The notes under the pieces are model-generated. The model was not told the origin of the DNA. It made no database searches and was given only the letters and a program-made list of their open reading frames with translations. A DNA stretch of 64,000 nucleotides from Anoplolepis gracilipes (lineage: Eukaryota; Arthropoda; Insecta; Hymenoptera; Formicidae). Within the stretch, counting starts at the first letter, position 1; each line of letters begins with the position of its first letter. Location of the stretch: contig NC_132979.1 in NCBI RefSeq assembly GCF_047496725.1, positions 11,697,001 through 11,761,000 of the forward strand. The letters are read 5' to 3'. This document shows positions 9,642 to 20,791 of the stretch, piece after piece. Made by a program: the position numbers and the translations under genes.

Positions 9642-12600
9642 GTGCGCCAATTTAGAAATTTCGGTATAGAGGGACGCAAAATTAGTTTTCGTATCCGATC
9701 CGTACCCAAGGGGGCTAATGTATATAACTGGCTAGAGAACGCGTTTTGGGGAACTTCGTACGTAACGCGTTCGTGCGTACCAGGTGATTACGTCGGGATG
9801 ACTTTTGATTCCGGAAATTTTACGCGTGGATCCGCAGGTATATCGTTCCGACCATTTCGCGACTTGACTTACGAGAATATTTGGAATCTTGTAAGTTCGT
9901 TAGCGCAAAGTTGCGACGGTCATGATATAGCTCTAGCGTTTAATATCCGCGTTTCTAAAGTTACTCTTCCTCAGGGACGCGGACGTAACGCACTTACACG
10001 GGATATTATTGTTAAGCGTTCAATTTTAACGATTTCCAATTCGGACAATTTATGTCTTCCTCGTACGCTTGTATCCGCTCAAATTTTTAACGAGCGTGGA
10101 AATTTGCGCACGGGAGAGTTACATGAAAAATGGAACGCAGTGAGACGACAAAACTCTGTGTTACAACGCGACTTAGCGTTGCAACTTACGAGGAATGTAG
10201 GTGTCACAATTCCTGAGGAAGGAAGCAGAATTCCCGAAATCGAACGCTTTCAACAATATCTCGCCGGGGATAATATTGCTATAGTGATATATAATATCGT
10301 TACTTTTGGTCGGGGCGGGTAAACCGTTATACAACGGGGTTGAATTCTTAGCGTCTCTACAGCGAGAGACAAGAACGTGCTTAAATATATTATTTCATCC
10401 GGACATAAAGCATTTCGATGTAATTTTAAATTTAAGGGCCGCCGCGGGTGGGCGAGGATACTACGTTCCGTGTAATTTAAGTTATCGCTCCGATAAGAGG
10501 GAGCATCGATGCTCTAACAAATGTTCGCGACGTAACGCGATGCCGCCGTGCGAGCAAACAGATACGCCACATATTAGGTGCAATAATCGTTGACGGAGAT
10601 TTTTTGATCGTGAGTGCTTGGAGCGTCACCATGCGCAGAAATCATACGATGGAAAATCGCAAAAAAGCGTTTGCGAAATTGACGATTGCGGCCGGTTAAT
10701 TCAAAGAAATAAACAACACGAATGCGACATGGCTTATTGTACCGTGTGTCATTCTTTACAATCGCTGAACCATTTTTGTTATATGTTACCTATTCGGCGC
10801 GGCGATAATTCCAATCCTTATTGTGCGGAATTTATCGAAGAGAATGGGGAGCAACAACAACGGAGGAACGGCGGCGAAAATAATTGTATACCCGCACGTA
10901 AAAAAAGCCGCGTAGCATTCGTGTTTTACGACTTTGAGACGAGGCAAGACGAAACGCTCCAAGGTACCACGAATGTAAAAATTCACGTGCCTTCGCTCTA
11001 CGTCGCTCATCAAATTTGTGAGTCATGCGCGGAAATAAATGAAACCTCGGTGCGATGTCGTTGGTGCGGGATTCGGGAATATATATTTCATCGTAATCCC
11101 GTACAGGAATTTGTAGATTTTGTAACGCGTCCGACAAAATATTTTAAACAAATAATTTGTATCGCACATAACGCTAAATCGTTTGATGCTCAATTTATTT
11201 TACATCATATCGTGGAAAACCGTATCTCGTTAGAGCCGCAAATAATTTTAAATGGAACAAAAATAGTTGTATTAACGGTGGGACGTACAAAATTTATCGA
11301 TAGTGTTAATTATATGCCGATGCGTTTATCCGAATTACCCAAGGCTTTCGGATATTTCGAATAAAGGTATTTTTCCTCACTTATTTAATACTATCAATAA
11401 TCAATCTTATGTCGGTCCACTGCTCGATGTACAATATTATTCACCTGATTCTATGCAGGTGAAAGAACGCGAAAAATTTTTGGCATGGCACTCGGAGATG
11501 ACGCGTGCGAACTACGTGTTTGATTTTCAACGCGAAATATTGGATTACTGTCGTAATGACGTAGATATTCTTAGACAAGCGTGCATGGCTTTTAGAAAGA
11601 TCTTTTTACAGCGCGTGTCGTGCTTGTTGCGAAACATTTTCTCAATCCGTGTGCGCTTATGAACCTTCCGAACGCGAATTCGAAGGTACATGGATATCAT
11701 GCAAATTAAAGAAAGCTATTGAGAAAGGTTATTTTGTGACAGAGGTTAGTGAGATTTGGCAGTATAATGTCACTCGTTATAATCACACCACGCGCCAGGG
11801 AGGTCTATTTGCTAGATATATAAACACGTTTTTACAATTAAAGCAGGAGGCTAGTGGTTAGCCGAGCGAATGCACGGATGACGATGCTAAAGAGCGATAT
11901 CTTCGTGAGTACGAGGAAACAGAAGGTATTGCTCTTGAGAAAAATAACATCGTACACAACCCCGGTTTACGTTCGGTCGCGAAACTAGCGTTAAATTCTT
12001 TTTGGGGAAAATTTGGTCAACGCGAAAACTTGCCACATACTGACATCGTTAAAACGCAGCAGAAATTAATGAGCCTACTCACTAGCCCGCAACACGAAAT
12101 AACCAATATATTGCCCGTAAACGACGAGGTAATATATATTTCGTCACGAATGCGACAAGAAGCAATCGTACCATCGTCCCTTACTAATGTAGTAATAGCA
12201 GCTTACACAACGGCACAAGCAAGATTAAAATTATACGGATATTTAGAAAAATTAGAAAGCCGCGTTTTATATTATGATACCGATTCATGTATACACGTGA
12301 ATACCGGCGATCCTCAGGAATACGAACCGCGTACGGGTAATTTTTTAGGCGATATGACGGATGAACTCGCAAACTACGGCGAGGGTAGCTACATAGAGTC
12401 GTTCGTATCCGGTGAACCGAAATTTTACGCGTATGTGGTTCGTACACCCGATGGACTCAATCGCGAAGTTTGTAAAGTAAAGGGTATAACTCTGAATTTT
12501 GAAAACTCGCGCTTAGTTAATTTTATTAGCATTAGAGAATTATTATTACAAAAAGAAAGAGAGGAACAGGCAGAGGAACAAGTAGAAGAAACAACCCCTG

Positions 12601-12761
12601 AATCGAGGATAAATCTTCGGTTTAAAGCCATTCGGCGCATAGTGTTTCATGATATAATTACGCGTGATGAAACAAAAAGATGTGCGCCTGTGCTATTAAA
12701 ACGAAGATTTATAAAAACAAAACGATATTCTCTACCGTACGGGTATTTATCAGAAACTTGA
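9642..12761 (+). pseudogene. polB: Protein-primed family-B DNA polymerase of P1, broken
   Basis: Replicates the element by protein priming. Visible landmarks: an N-terminal region starting QFRNFGIEGRKISFR; exonuclease motif I FYDFET (near 10925); Exo II around HNAKSFDAQF; Exo III YCRNDVDIL (near 11545); polymerase motif B KLALNSFWGKFGQ (near 11990); motif C YYDTDSCIH (near 12270); and a KFYAYV strand. Lesions: frameshifts near 10310 and 11360, in-frame TGA at 10591-10593 and TAG at 11859-11861. The palm motif-A region, expected between about 11620 and 11650, is deleted, so catalysis would be lost even without the stops. The first codon given is GTG; the reading frame continues upstream towards the acidic gene. 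Confidence 0.9.
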
Positions 12762-13437
12762 TAGATATTAGCATACTTTCCTGTTCACTCCTCTAACTTT
12801 GCGTGTAAAAATATAGAATTGCGCACGTTTTCCGCCCACCCTGCGTAAAATATAAATATTGTCAAAATGTAAAGTTTTGTAAAATAAAATTTTAGTTTTA
12901 AATATAGCTGTAATTTTTTTATAATAAAATGTAAATCTTAGTTTAGTTGGAAAATGTAAATATAGCTAATGAGAAAAATGCTATGTAAATGCATATATAA
13001 AAATAAAAAATTCATTTTTAATTAAAATACTGCTCCTATTTCCTCCCAACTTTTTATATTTTTTAGTTTTATTAATTTAGTTTTTAAGTGGTATATTTTT
13101 TATTTAGTAAAACAATAATTTTTTTAAAAATAGCGCGTACGCTCAATCCCTTGTTATCGCGAGCATATATATGCTGGTGAGAGCATTTTTACTAAAGTTA
13201 CAGTTTATCACCGCGCCATTACGCTCACCGAGATATTCGCTAGCGCGAGCACGCGACCGCCGCGGGTGGAGGACCCCGAAGCGCTGATAAGCTTATTCCT
13301 CTGCATTCCAACGTTTAACATTAAAAATTTATCGCGCATGCGCATTTTTAACAAGCTTATTATTATTTGTAAGGGTGACGCTGAACTTATTTCATTTATA
13401 AATTTGTGTATAAATGCTCAATCGCTCATTTTGCAAA
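12762..13437. other. P1 spacer between polB and ATPase
   Basis: AT-rich, no supported gene. From about 13130 the composition becomes GC-richer with several GCGCG words and a TATATAT segment near 13166, which could be the promoter of the downstream plus-strand genes. The ORF seen at 13266-13625 is mostly an out-of-frame shadow of the ATPase. Confidence 0.5.
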
Positions 13438-14182
13438 ATGGATGTACGCTGGAAACATCCTTGGACGTCGATCGTCTGCGGTCCTACGGGATGCGGAAAA
13501 ACGATTTTCGTGGAAACTTTCCTTCGAAGTTTATCAATCATGTCCGATGTACGATTCGAGAGAATTTTATTTTATTACGCCGAGTGGCACGATGCGTATC
13601 AGCGCTTACAACACGCTGTGAGTGAAAGAGAAGTAGAAGAAAAAAGCGCGCGAAGAAGCGGATACTTTAGCGGTAATAATACTTTGAGAAACGCGAAAAA
13701 AAAAATATAATCGAATTTCGAGAGGGATTGCCGCGTTTGGAAGATTATTCCAACGATTCGCTTTTTCCGAAATTGGTAATAATCGACGATCTTATGAGAG
13801 AATCATCATCGTCGCTATCGTGGATCTGTTTACGAAAGGAAGCCATCATAAGAATCTCAGTGTTATTCTTATCTCGCAAAATCTGTTCCATCAGGGGCGT
13901 GGACAGCGTGATATATCTTTCAACGCGAATTATATAGTTGTTTTCAAAAATCCGCGTGATAGTGCCCAAATTCGTCATTTAGCACGTCAAGTATATCCCG
14001 ATGACCCAAAGTTTATGGAAGAAGCATACTACGACGCAACCTCGAGACCGCATGGTATTTATTGCTTGATTTGAAACAATCGACTCCAAACGAATATCGA
14101 TTTCGGGCGTGTATCTTTCCCGACGATTCGCTGCATTACGTCTACGTACCTCGTAGATCGAGCAATAGAGGAGGGGGTATAT
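13438..14182 (+). pseudogene. A32/FtsK-like DNA-packaging ATPase of P1, broken
   Basis: Polinton ATPases of the HerA/FtsK class are thought to pump DNA into capsids. The start ATG at 13438 precedes Walker A GPTGCGKT (about 13481-13504); Walker B is LVIIDDLM (about 13774); a polar sensor strand ILISQNLFHQG follows at about 13870, then a conserved FKNPRDSAQIRHLARQ block. Lesions: a one-base slip in the A-run at 13697-13706, a frameshift near 13815 just after Walker B, and another near 14056. Key residues are preserved but the frame is not. The C-terminus extends to a TAA inside the downstream TATA box. Confidence 0.9.
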
Positions 14183-14188
14183 AAAAGG
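14178..14188 (+). promoter_or_regulatory. TATA box TATATAAAAGG
   Basis: A strong TATA match overlaps the last codons and stop of the ATPase frame and lies about 46 bp before the first ATG of the next gene (14234), a good spacing for a Pol II core promoter. This suggests the next gene has its own transcript. Confidence 0.6.
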
Positions 14189-14233
14189 AAGGTGATTACA
14201 TACGCATCTTACCAGTCGCGCTATTACATCGTA

Positions 14234-14635
14234 ATGGTAAAAGAAAATAAATATCCTTCGTCACTGACGTCGCGGAATTCGTCGGACGGAGCAATAAAAA
14301 CTGCTAGACGATCAATCGACGAGCGAAACGCATGTCTTTTGAAAACTTTGTGCTATCTGAAAAAAAATCAAAGAGTGTCTTTCTTACGCACTGCAGATAA
14401 TAAACTAATAAAGTGCATACAAGAGTGCGCTTATAATACGCTCAAAAGAAACGTACCGCTTGGAAGTAACGAAAAAAGACGACTAGCCAAGCATAAAATC
14501 ATCCTACGACGCGTCGCGACAAAACAAGGTAATTGGAGAGGCAGAAGAAAGCTACTGGTACAACGGGGAGGATTCTTACCTTATCTTATTGCTCCTTTAC
14601 TCGAGGTTATATTATCACGGATTATCGGGAAATGA
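14234..14635 (+). CDS. Small basic P1 protein with hydrophobic C-terminus, possible minor virion protein
   Basis: 133 codons from the ATG at 14234 (an upstream in-frame GTG at 14192 would lie too close to the TATA box). The first two thirds are strongly basic (KRNVPLGSNEKRRLAKHK; RRVATKQGNWRGRRK). The C-terminus is a short hydrophobic segment after a double glycine (VQRGGFLPYLIAPLLEVIL). P2 has an analogous RGG-LP hydrophobic segment in its PLA2-containing protein. Basic DNA-binding plus a membrane-active tail recalls adenovirus core/cement proteins, but this is analogy only. The ORF is intact. Its place between ATPase and integrase fits a late structural gene. Confidence 0.55.
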   Translation: MVKENKYPSSLTSRNSSDGAIKTARRSIDERNACLLKTLCYLKKNQRVSFLRTADNKLIKCIQECAYNTLKRNVPLGSNEKRRLAKHKIILRRVATKQGNWRGRRKLLVQRGGFLPYLIAPLLEVILSRIIGK

Positions 14636-14709
14636 AAAATTATACAACTTTTTATATCAGCTTTTTTCAGAATAAAAAGTAAAGCATTAACGATTACGAT
14701 ATTTGAATA

Positions 14710-15662
14710 ATGGAAAAAGCTAAAAAAATGGTTTTAATTTCTACGGAAAATCTCGAGAGAATGCAGCGCATACAACATCAACATCATTCGGAAATAGTAC
14801 CCAGCGCAACATCGTCAGATAATTCAATAAAAAAAATCTGGAAAATGTTAACGAAAATAATAATACGGTGCAGACGCCTGGAACTACTTTATCGCGACTC
14901 GATACTAAAATGTGCCGTATTCTTAATCTCGCGACTCCCCGCGACGAGGGGGAAAGATAAAAAATGTATAAGGAAGTACTTCAACGTTATCTTCACTTTG
15001 TTCGAGCTGCGAGAAAACGTTTACGCAAAGATAATGGCGAGGTAGATGAAGAGCAAAACGAAAACAAAAGATTTGTATGATGACGATAACAATGAACTTT
15101 TGGAAACGCAAACTTTAATTAGCAGTGACGGTAACATTAGCGGTAGTAATACTAATAGCAGTTTCGGGAAAAAACGCGCTCAATCGGTGGAAATGCTAAA
15201 ACAAATAGTCGTCTCCGTGCCGAAATCTTATCGCGACAAAGCACGCGCTGTGTTGAAATATTTGGTAGACACCCCGGAGTCTAAGATTAGCTGGGATAGA
15301 CGCGGAGTTGTGACTATAGACGGTATAGTCGTAACGGGATCGAATATCTCGGATCTCATAAACGACGCGATACGGGAAAGAAAAACCATAAAAGCAACCG
15401 GAAGAATTCAGTTTGCTCGATTACTGCATGATATAAATACGCCTTCCAATCTCATAGGTAATCGCGATTTGTTACGAGTTCATTGTATTAAAAATCCATT
15501 ACCTCGCGGGAGCTCCACTCCGAAGAAAACTCTGCGTTCAAAATCATACACTTAAACAAATTAAACGAGTCCGACGCAAACACGATATTTGTATCCGCCG
15601 GCGAAGACAGCGCCGATGAAACATTAACACACGATAACGAAGATTCTCCGTCGAAAGGGAAA
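14710..15662 (+). pseudogene. Conserved Polinton protein of unknown function (P1 copy), frameshifted
   Basis: Starts MEKAKKMVLISTENLERMQ at 14710. The coding frame shifts near 14835, contains a TAA near 14960 and shifts again near 15077 before the conserved C-terminal block (15210-15490): YRDKARAVLKYL, ISWDRRGVVTIDGIVVTGS and NISDLINDAIR. This arrangement (helical N-terminus, acidic low-complexity linker, C-terminal 'tryptophan-strand-TIDG-GSNI-DLIND' domain) recurs in arthropod Polintons next to the integrase. The P2 gene at 47298 holds a similar pattern in the same place. Role unknown; a structural or scaffold role is guesswork. Confidence 0.65.
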
Positions 15663-15685
15663 AAACTCGATTGGATAAGACTCTA

Positions 15686-16743
15686 ATGTCGGAATTCGAA
15701 AAAGTGTATTACGACCCCTCGCACTACGCAGGGTATTCCGCAGTGGACAATTTAACGCCGTTAAACCGAATTTTAGTCGCAACAATGTTCTCGACTGGCT
15801 TAAATCGCAACACGCTGCATCGACCGGTACGACGAAAATTTCCGCGTTTACATTATAATGTACGATTTGTGGGAAGCTGATTTGATTGATCTCCGTAATC
15901 TTAAGAGCTATAATGACGGTTATTCCTATTTACTCGTAGTAATCGATGTGCTTAGTAAATTTGTATGGGTTGAACCTTTACGTGACAAAACAGGTATCTG
16001 TGTAATACGAGCTTTTGAGCGTATATTCTCGAGAAGCAATGGTCGTCTACCGGTTTGCCTACAAACCGACAAAGGTAAAGAATTTATAGCGCGTCCTGTA
16101 CAAAAATTTTTAAAAGAAAAAGACATTCGCTTTCGCGTAACTCGCAATCCTGATATTAAAGCAGCTATAGTGGAGCGTTTTAATAGAACACTCAAGGAAC
16201 GTATGTGGCGTTATTTTACGCATAAAAATACACGACGTTACATAAATGTTTTGCAGGATATCGTTCACGCTTATAATCACACCCGTCATTCCAGTATCAA
16301 AATGCAACCTGCGGTCGTTACGCGGGAAAATGCCCGCATCGCGCGCGAAAATATAACTCTTCGTTGGAAAAACGAGAAATGCGAAAAACAAAAGGCTAAA
16401 TATCGCGTTGGCGAACTCGTGCGGATCAGTAGAGCAAAAGTCACCTTCGAGAAAGGATACGAAGCAAAGTGGAGTGAGGAGATATTTCAAATTCTTTGGA
16501 TTCTTGATTGGCGAAAACCGCGAGTGTACGAACTAAGTGACTAGCTGACGAGGTCATAGACGGTATTTTTACGAGCAAGAATTAGCCCTAGTTGAGAAAA
16601 ATTTACAGGAGGAAGAATTTATCGTCGATCGCGTGATAAAGAGCAGAGGACGTGGTGATAATAAACAGCTGTTAGTTAGCTGGCGTGGTTATCCTAGCAA
16701 GTTCGATAGTTAGATTCCCGCTTCAAGTTTAACAAATCTTTGA
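15686..16743 (+). pseudogene. Retroviral-type integrase with chromodomain (P1), broken
   Basis: Inserts the element and makes the 6-bp duplication. Order: an N-terminal domain (VYYDPSHYAGYSAVD), the DDE core with first Asp in WEADLIDL (15869), second Asp in LQTDKGKEF (about 16060) and Glu in VERFNRTLKERMW (about 16170), an SH3-like DNA-binding domain (VGELVRISRAKVTFEKGY), then a chromodomain (FIVDRVIKSRGRGDNKQLLVSWRGYPS). Lesions: frameshifts near 15775 and 15862, a one-base loss near 16541 before the chromodomain, and a TAG at 16711-16713 inside it. All three catalytic residues remain. It ends 1 bp before the penton ATG. Confidence 0.92.
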
Positions 16744-16744
16744 G

Positions 16745-17650
16745 ATGAGGGAGGACCAATTTCTACTGGTTCTTCCGAGCAACAGCAGTATGCGTTATTT
16801 TCCGGACAATACTACCTCGTCATTTATTATGGAATTGCCTCAATCGATACAGTTACACGGCGAATGGGAAGTCGCGCTCAGCGAAATTCAATTTCCCAAT
16901 ACTTTTTTTCATATACAACGCGGTGAGAATATACTCACATTCGCCGATGTTGACATTCGAGGTAACGAGGAAAAAGATTCTGTGATAATTTCGAGGGAAC
17001 ACGAAATACAGACTGGCATTTATAAAAATATGGACGAACTTCTCGACGCGATTAATACGACGTGTAAAGGAGTCGGTTCGCATTTTCGTCTGGATCGACG
17101 GGAGTTATCCGCCGGTAGTATAGAGTTTTACCTCGAGTGTGATGAAAATAAATGTAAACTAAATCATTATGTAAACTTTTCCGATAAACTTCTACGAATA
17201 CTCGGTTTAGGGGATGCACTTTATAATGCTCCTAAGCGGGAAGGACGATACTATACTATGCTTACGACGTATAATCCTGATTCAAAAAAAAAATCTACAT
17301 CAATTTTTGTTAAACTCGGTTTTGAAAAGGGACGCTTTGGATTCTTTAGTTACGAACCCTGTAGTTTGGCTCGCGGTATTCCCGATAAACTATTCGTTTA
17401 TTGTGATATTTGCAAACCTTACATAACAGGCGCTGTGCAGTCTCCTCTTCTCCGAATAGTGTCGGTCGAGGGGCATGGTCGCGATTACGAGTACGGAACG
17501 AATCAAGTGAAACATTTCTCTTCTCTGCATTATATCCCGTTACGACGAACAAATTTCAGTAGGATTGAAATCGATATAAGAGTTCGGAAAAAAATAGCAT
17601 TCGAATCCGGAACATCGACTGTGGCGTTACACTTTAGGCGAACCCGTTAG
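16745..17650 (+). CDS. Penton / minor capsid protein (single jelly roll), P1
   Basis: 301 aa, fully open. The N-terminus (FLLVLPSNSSMRYFPDNTTSSF, residues 6-27) followed by LHGEWEVALSEIQFPNTF is the hallmark of Polinton minor capsid proteins, which form pentons at the icosahedral vertices. The last third (HYIPLRRTNFSRIEIDIR) fits the closing strands of the jelly roll. The ATG lies one base after the integrase stop, so both probably share a transcript. As one of the few unbroken P1 core genes, it may be an accidental survivor. Confidence 0.88.
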   Translation: MREDQFLLVLPSNSSMRYFPDNTTSSFIMELPQSIQLHGEWEVALSEIQFPNTFFHIQRGENILTFADVDIRGNEEKDSVIISREHEIQTGIYKNMDELLDAINTTCKGVGSHFRLDRRELSAGSIEFYLECDENKCKLNHYVNFSDKLLRILGLGDALYNAPKREGRYYTMLTTYNPDSKKKSTSIFVKLGFEKGRFGFFSYEPCSLARGIPDKLFVYCDICKPYITGAVQSPLLRIVSVEGHGRDYEYGTNQVKHFSSLHYIPLRRTNFSRIEIDIRVRKKIAFESGTSTVALHFRRTR

Positions 17651-17707
17651 TATTGCGAACGTCGGTATCATAGGGAAAAAGATAAAAATTAAGTTCTCAA
17701 ATGCAAC

Positions 17708-18282
17708 ATGACAGACTACTACGAGTATTACAATTTACAAAGCAGAGGTGGTGGAATTCCGTTTTCGTCGGCGCACTTTATCAACGCGGTCATGGAATCG
17801 GAAGTTTTCTAGGAGGATTATTTAGACGTATACTACCTTATTTAAGTAGAGGAGCGCGTGCAGTAGGGAAAAAAGTTTTACAAGCAGGTGTTAATATAAT
17901 CGGTGATATTGAAAATAATATACCGCTAAAGGTGTTGGCCAAAAACCGTTTTAAAGAATCGCGCGAAAATCTCAAGAGAAAAACTAAAGAAAAAATAAGT
18001 AGTCTGATGAAAGGCTCGGGATATAAGACAGATGCGAAAATGCACGCAGCTCAGTTTCCTTTCGCTGGGCTTAACGCGCGTATCGTTAAACCCGCGGTAA
18101 CGTCGTCACGTAAACGTCGGCGATCAAATAAGAAAAGATTACCGAAAAAAACCAAAGCGCGGAATAAAACATTAAAAAGCAAGGGGAGGAAGAAAAATCG
18201 CAAGTCAAAGAAAAGACTTAACTCCTCCACGAAATGTCGTAAAATTTCTAGAAAGCGCACCGTATCCGACATATTTTCTTAA
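17708..18282 (+). pseudogene. Small P1 virion protein, amphipathic then very basic; N-terminal frameshift
   Basis: The likely start is the ATG at 17708 (MTDYYEYYNLQSRGGGIP), in a different frame from the rest; a frameshift near 17765 leads into YQRGHGIGSFLGGLFR. An amphipathic glycine-rich segment is followed by a C-terminal tail made almost entirely of Lys/Arg (about residues 130-190). LMKGSGYK (near 18007) fits the adenain consensus (M/I/L)xGx-G, and QRGHG near the N-terminus is a looser match, so cleavage by the element's own protease is plausible. The arrangement recalls adenovirus pVI and core proteins, but sequence homology is not claimed. Confidence 0.65.
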
Positions 18283-18357
18283 ATGATACCACGCTAAACA
18301 CAGTAGACAACAAAAATATCGGTAAAAGATATTGATAAAAATTTACGGTAAATAATC

Positions 18358-19692
18358 ATGTCTTTTCTTAATACGCATTCGAGCGAGTGTTTAAAAAGTG
18401 AATTCGATCTTTTTTCTTTACCACCCACGCAGACTAGCATCGAAAGTTCAGAATGGATCTATTACAAACCCGTCAGCTCGCTCTCAGACGACTCGCCGAT
18501 AGAATTCGTCATCCCAGGCCATGGAGAAGAATATTTAGATCTCACACATACCATGCTGAGTCTTCGAGTGCGCGTGGAAACCAACGACGACCTCGCGCCG
18601 CGAAAGAGAGGTACCGCCGCCGCCACAGAGGTCAAAGTAGGGCCCGTAAATCATTTACTCCACTCTATCTTCAATCAGATCGACATGTATTTCAATCAAA
18701 AGCTCGTGTCGCCTCCGAACAACGCGTACCACGCGTACATCGAGACGTTGTTAAATTACTCTTCACCCGCAAAAACTACCCATCTAACCTCGAGTCTGTG
18801 GGACGCGGATACACCCGGATACATGGACGATCTATTGGAATCAAAAGGCAACGCCGCGCTCGTGAGACGAGCTCGATACATTCACGGAGAACGAGCGCTA
18901 GATCTTATAGGACATCTTCATTGCGACGTTTTCAATCAAGATAAATTTTTAATTAACGGAGTAGAAATACGCTTACGACTCATACGCTCGAAAGATTCAT
19001 TTTGTCTCATGGAAAGTAACAGTTTATCGAAAATTCATATATTGGATGCCAGCTTACTTGTGAGAAGAGCGAAAATAAGCGCCGGGGTGTTACTCGCACA
19101 CGCTAGAATGTTGAGTAAAGTTACTGCCAAGTATCCACTTACGAGAGTCGAGGTTAAAACTTTTACGATTCATAGCGGGGTAATGGCGGAATCAATAGAT
19201 AATGCAATATTAGGTCAACTACCGAAACGAATAATAGTCGGCTTTGTCAATAATAAAGCATTTAATGGTGACAGAAAATTAAATCCATTTAATTTTAAAA
19301 ATTGGGGTATAAATTTCTTCTCGATGTATGTCGATGGTATGCAAATTCCCAGTAGGCTGTTACAGCCGGTTTTCTCGGTTGAAGAACCGCTTTATGTTGA
19401 AGCTTATCAAACGCTTTTTTCGGGGACAGGTATTCATTTTTTTAATGAAGAAAATTCTATAAGCAGAGAGGATTATTTCAAGGGATATACGTTATTTGCT
19501 TTTGACCTTACACCCGATTTGTCCGCTAATTGTGCCGGCCATTGGAATCTTGTGAAACATGGAAGTTTGCGATTAGAAGTGTGATTCGAGAGAGCTCTCG
19601 CCGAGACCGTTAACTGTATTGTTTACGCAGAGTTCGATAATGTGATAGAAATCGACGCGTCACGTCAAGTCATCGTCGATTTTTCCGGCTAG
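18358..19692 (+). pseudogene. Major capsid protein (double jelly roll), P1; one in-frame stop
   Basis: Known in insect annotations as uncharacterised protein F54H12.2-like; in Polintons it is the double-jelly-roll major capsid. Characteristic N-terminus (HSSECLKSEFDLFSLPPTQTS) and PVSSLSDDSPIEFVIPGHG. The frame is open for 408 codons, meets TGA at 19582-19584, then continues open for 36 more codons to TAG at 19690-19692, with residues that match the family's C-terminus (CIVYAEFDNV). The TGA lies where a CGA arginine codon would fit, a CpG transition. Only one change interrupts the whole gene. Confidence 0.92.
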
Positions 19693-19895
19693 TTTATCTA
19701 TGCACGATTTATGCCTCGTAGTGTAATACTCGGTTAAAAATTCCCCCTCCACTTTCAAATAAAATATCGATATCGCCGTGTTTTCCAAAAACGTGTATTG
19801 TAACAAAAGAAGATTTAGTTTCATTCAAGACGTGAATGCGAGCGTTTCGTGAAGAGGTTATACTTTGTCATTGCAAGCACATAAATTTTCACAAT

Positions 19896-20498
19896 ATGGA
19901 CATAGTCATCGACATACAAGGCTTCCGTGATGTCAACGATAAATTTATCCCAAAGGAAGTCGCTATTGTCTCGATTGACGCCCCAATCGTCGGCCATTGG
20001 ATTATGATGTCTCCACATTCATTTGGAGAATTATCCGCAAAAGCAAGACGAGAAAACAATTGGCTCTCGCAAAATTATCACGGTATCGAGTGGTTCGACG
20101 GTAAAACTAATCTAAAATATTTTATTTCACATTTGCGCGAAATTACAAGACGTGTGCGTTACATTTACGTTAGAGGCAACGAAAAGGCAAGCTACTTGCG
20201 GAATATACTTTCCAGAGATATAAATAATTTGGAAGATATCTCTCCGCCATTTAAAAACCTATCGTCAAAAGAAGAAGACGGATGATATTGCTCTCACCAC
20301 GGATTTTGGAATTTTGGAATCTTCCGTTGCGCATTACACAATGCTTATAAACTAAAATGCTGGATAGTCACACAAAATAATCGTGATATCGACGTTACGT
20401 TTAGTACTCAAGTTAGTTGTAGTACTGAGGAAGATTGTGAAATATACTCCGAGAACACAGACGACGAAATTGCCGAGGAAATCGAAAGCAAAGGTTAG
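19896..20498 (+). pseudogene. Polinton RNase-H/exonuclease-like protein (P1 copy), one frameshift
   Basis: Start taken at the ATG 19896 (MDIVIDIQGFRDVNDKFIPKE); an upstream in-frame ATG at 19836 would add 20 residues. A frameshift near 20282 separates the first 130 residues from a C-terminal part with CSHHGF, an HxxCALxNA-like segment (CALHNAYKLKCW) and an acidic tail. The paralogue in P2 (42323-42842) keeps the pattern: D-x-QGF strand, K-E strand, HG-W-DG, Y-x-KG-x-EK, then C...H...CAL-N. This resembles a DEDDh-type exonuclease fold with altered acidic residues (DxQ rather than DxE). That assignment is my inference. Confidence 0.6.
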
Positions 20499-20515
20499 GT
20501 TATGTTTTTTGTGAC

Positions 20516-20671
20516 ATGAATGAAAATATTAAATCGAGTAATGAAATAGAGAAACAAAATCTGCAAAAAATCGAACATCTAATTGAAAAAGAAGAAAAAG
20601 AGGGATTTGTGAAATTGACGAAATCAAAGACGTTACTGGATGAAAACAAGTTCAAAATTACATTAACATAA
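20516..20671 (+). CDS. 51-codon lysine/glutamate-rich ORF, P1
   Basis: ATG at 20516 to TAA at 20671, rich in K, E and N (IEHLIEKEEKEGFVKLTK), probably coiled. It lies between the exonuclease-like gene and the protease and may be the degraded N-terminal extension of the protease reading frame. No family recognised. Confidence 0.3.
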   Translation: MNENIKSSNEIEKQNLQKIEHLIEKEEKEGFVKLTKSKTLLDENKFKITLT

Positions 20672-20791
20672 CATTTCTACGCAAACCGACATTGAAAATC
20701 CGAAAGCCGATATTGATAAAATCGCATTATCCAAAGAGGTAAAAACCGACGTTATTCAAATAATACCGTACTTCGTCTTTGTTGGAAAAAA

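Noticed and set aside
13266..13625. 119-codon ORF starting MEDPEALISLF
   Set aside because: Its second half overlaps the Walker A region of the ATPase in another frame and the first half has no motif.
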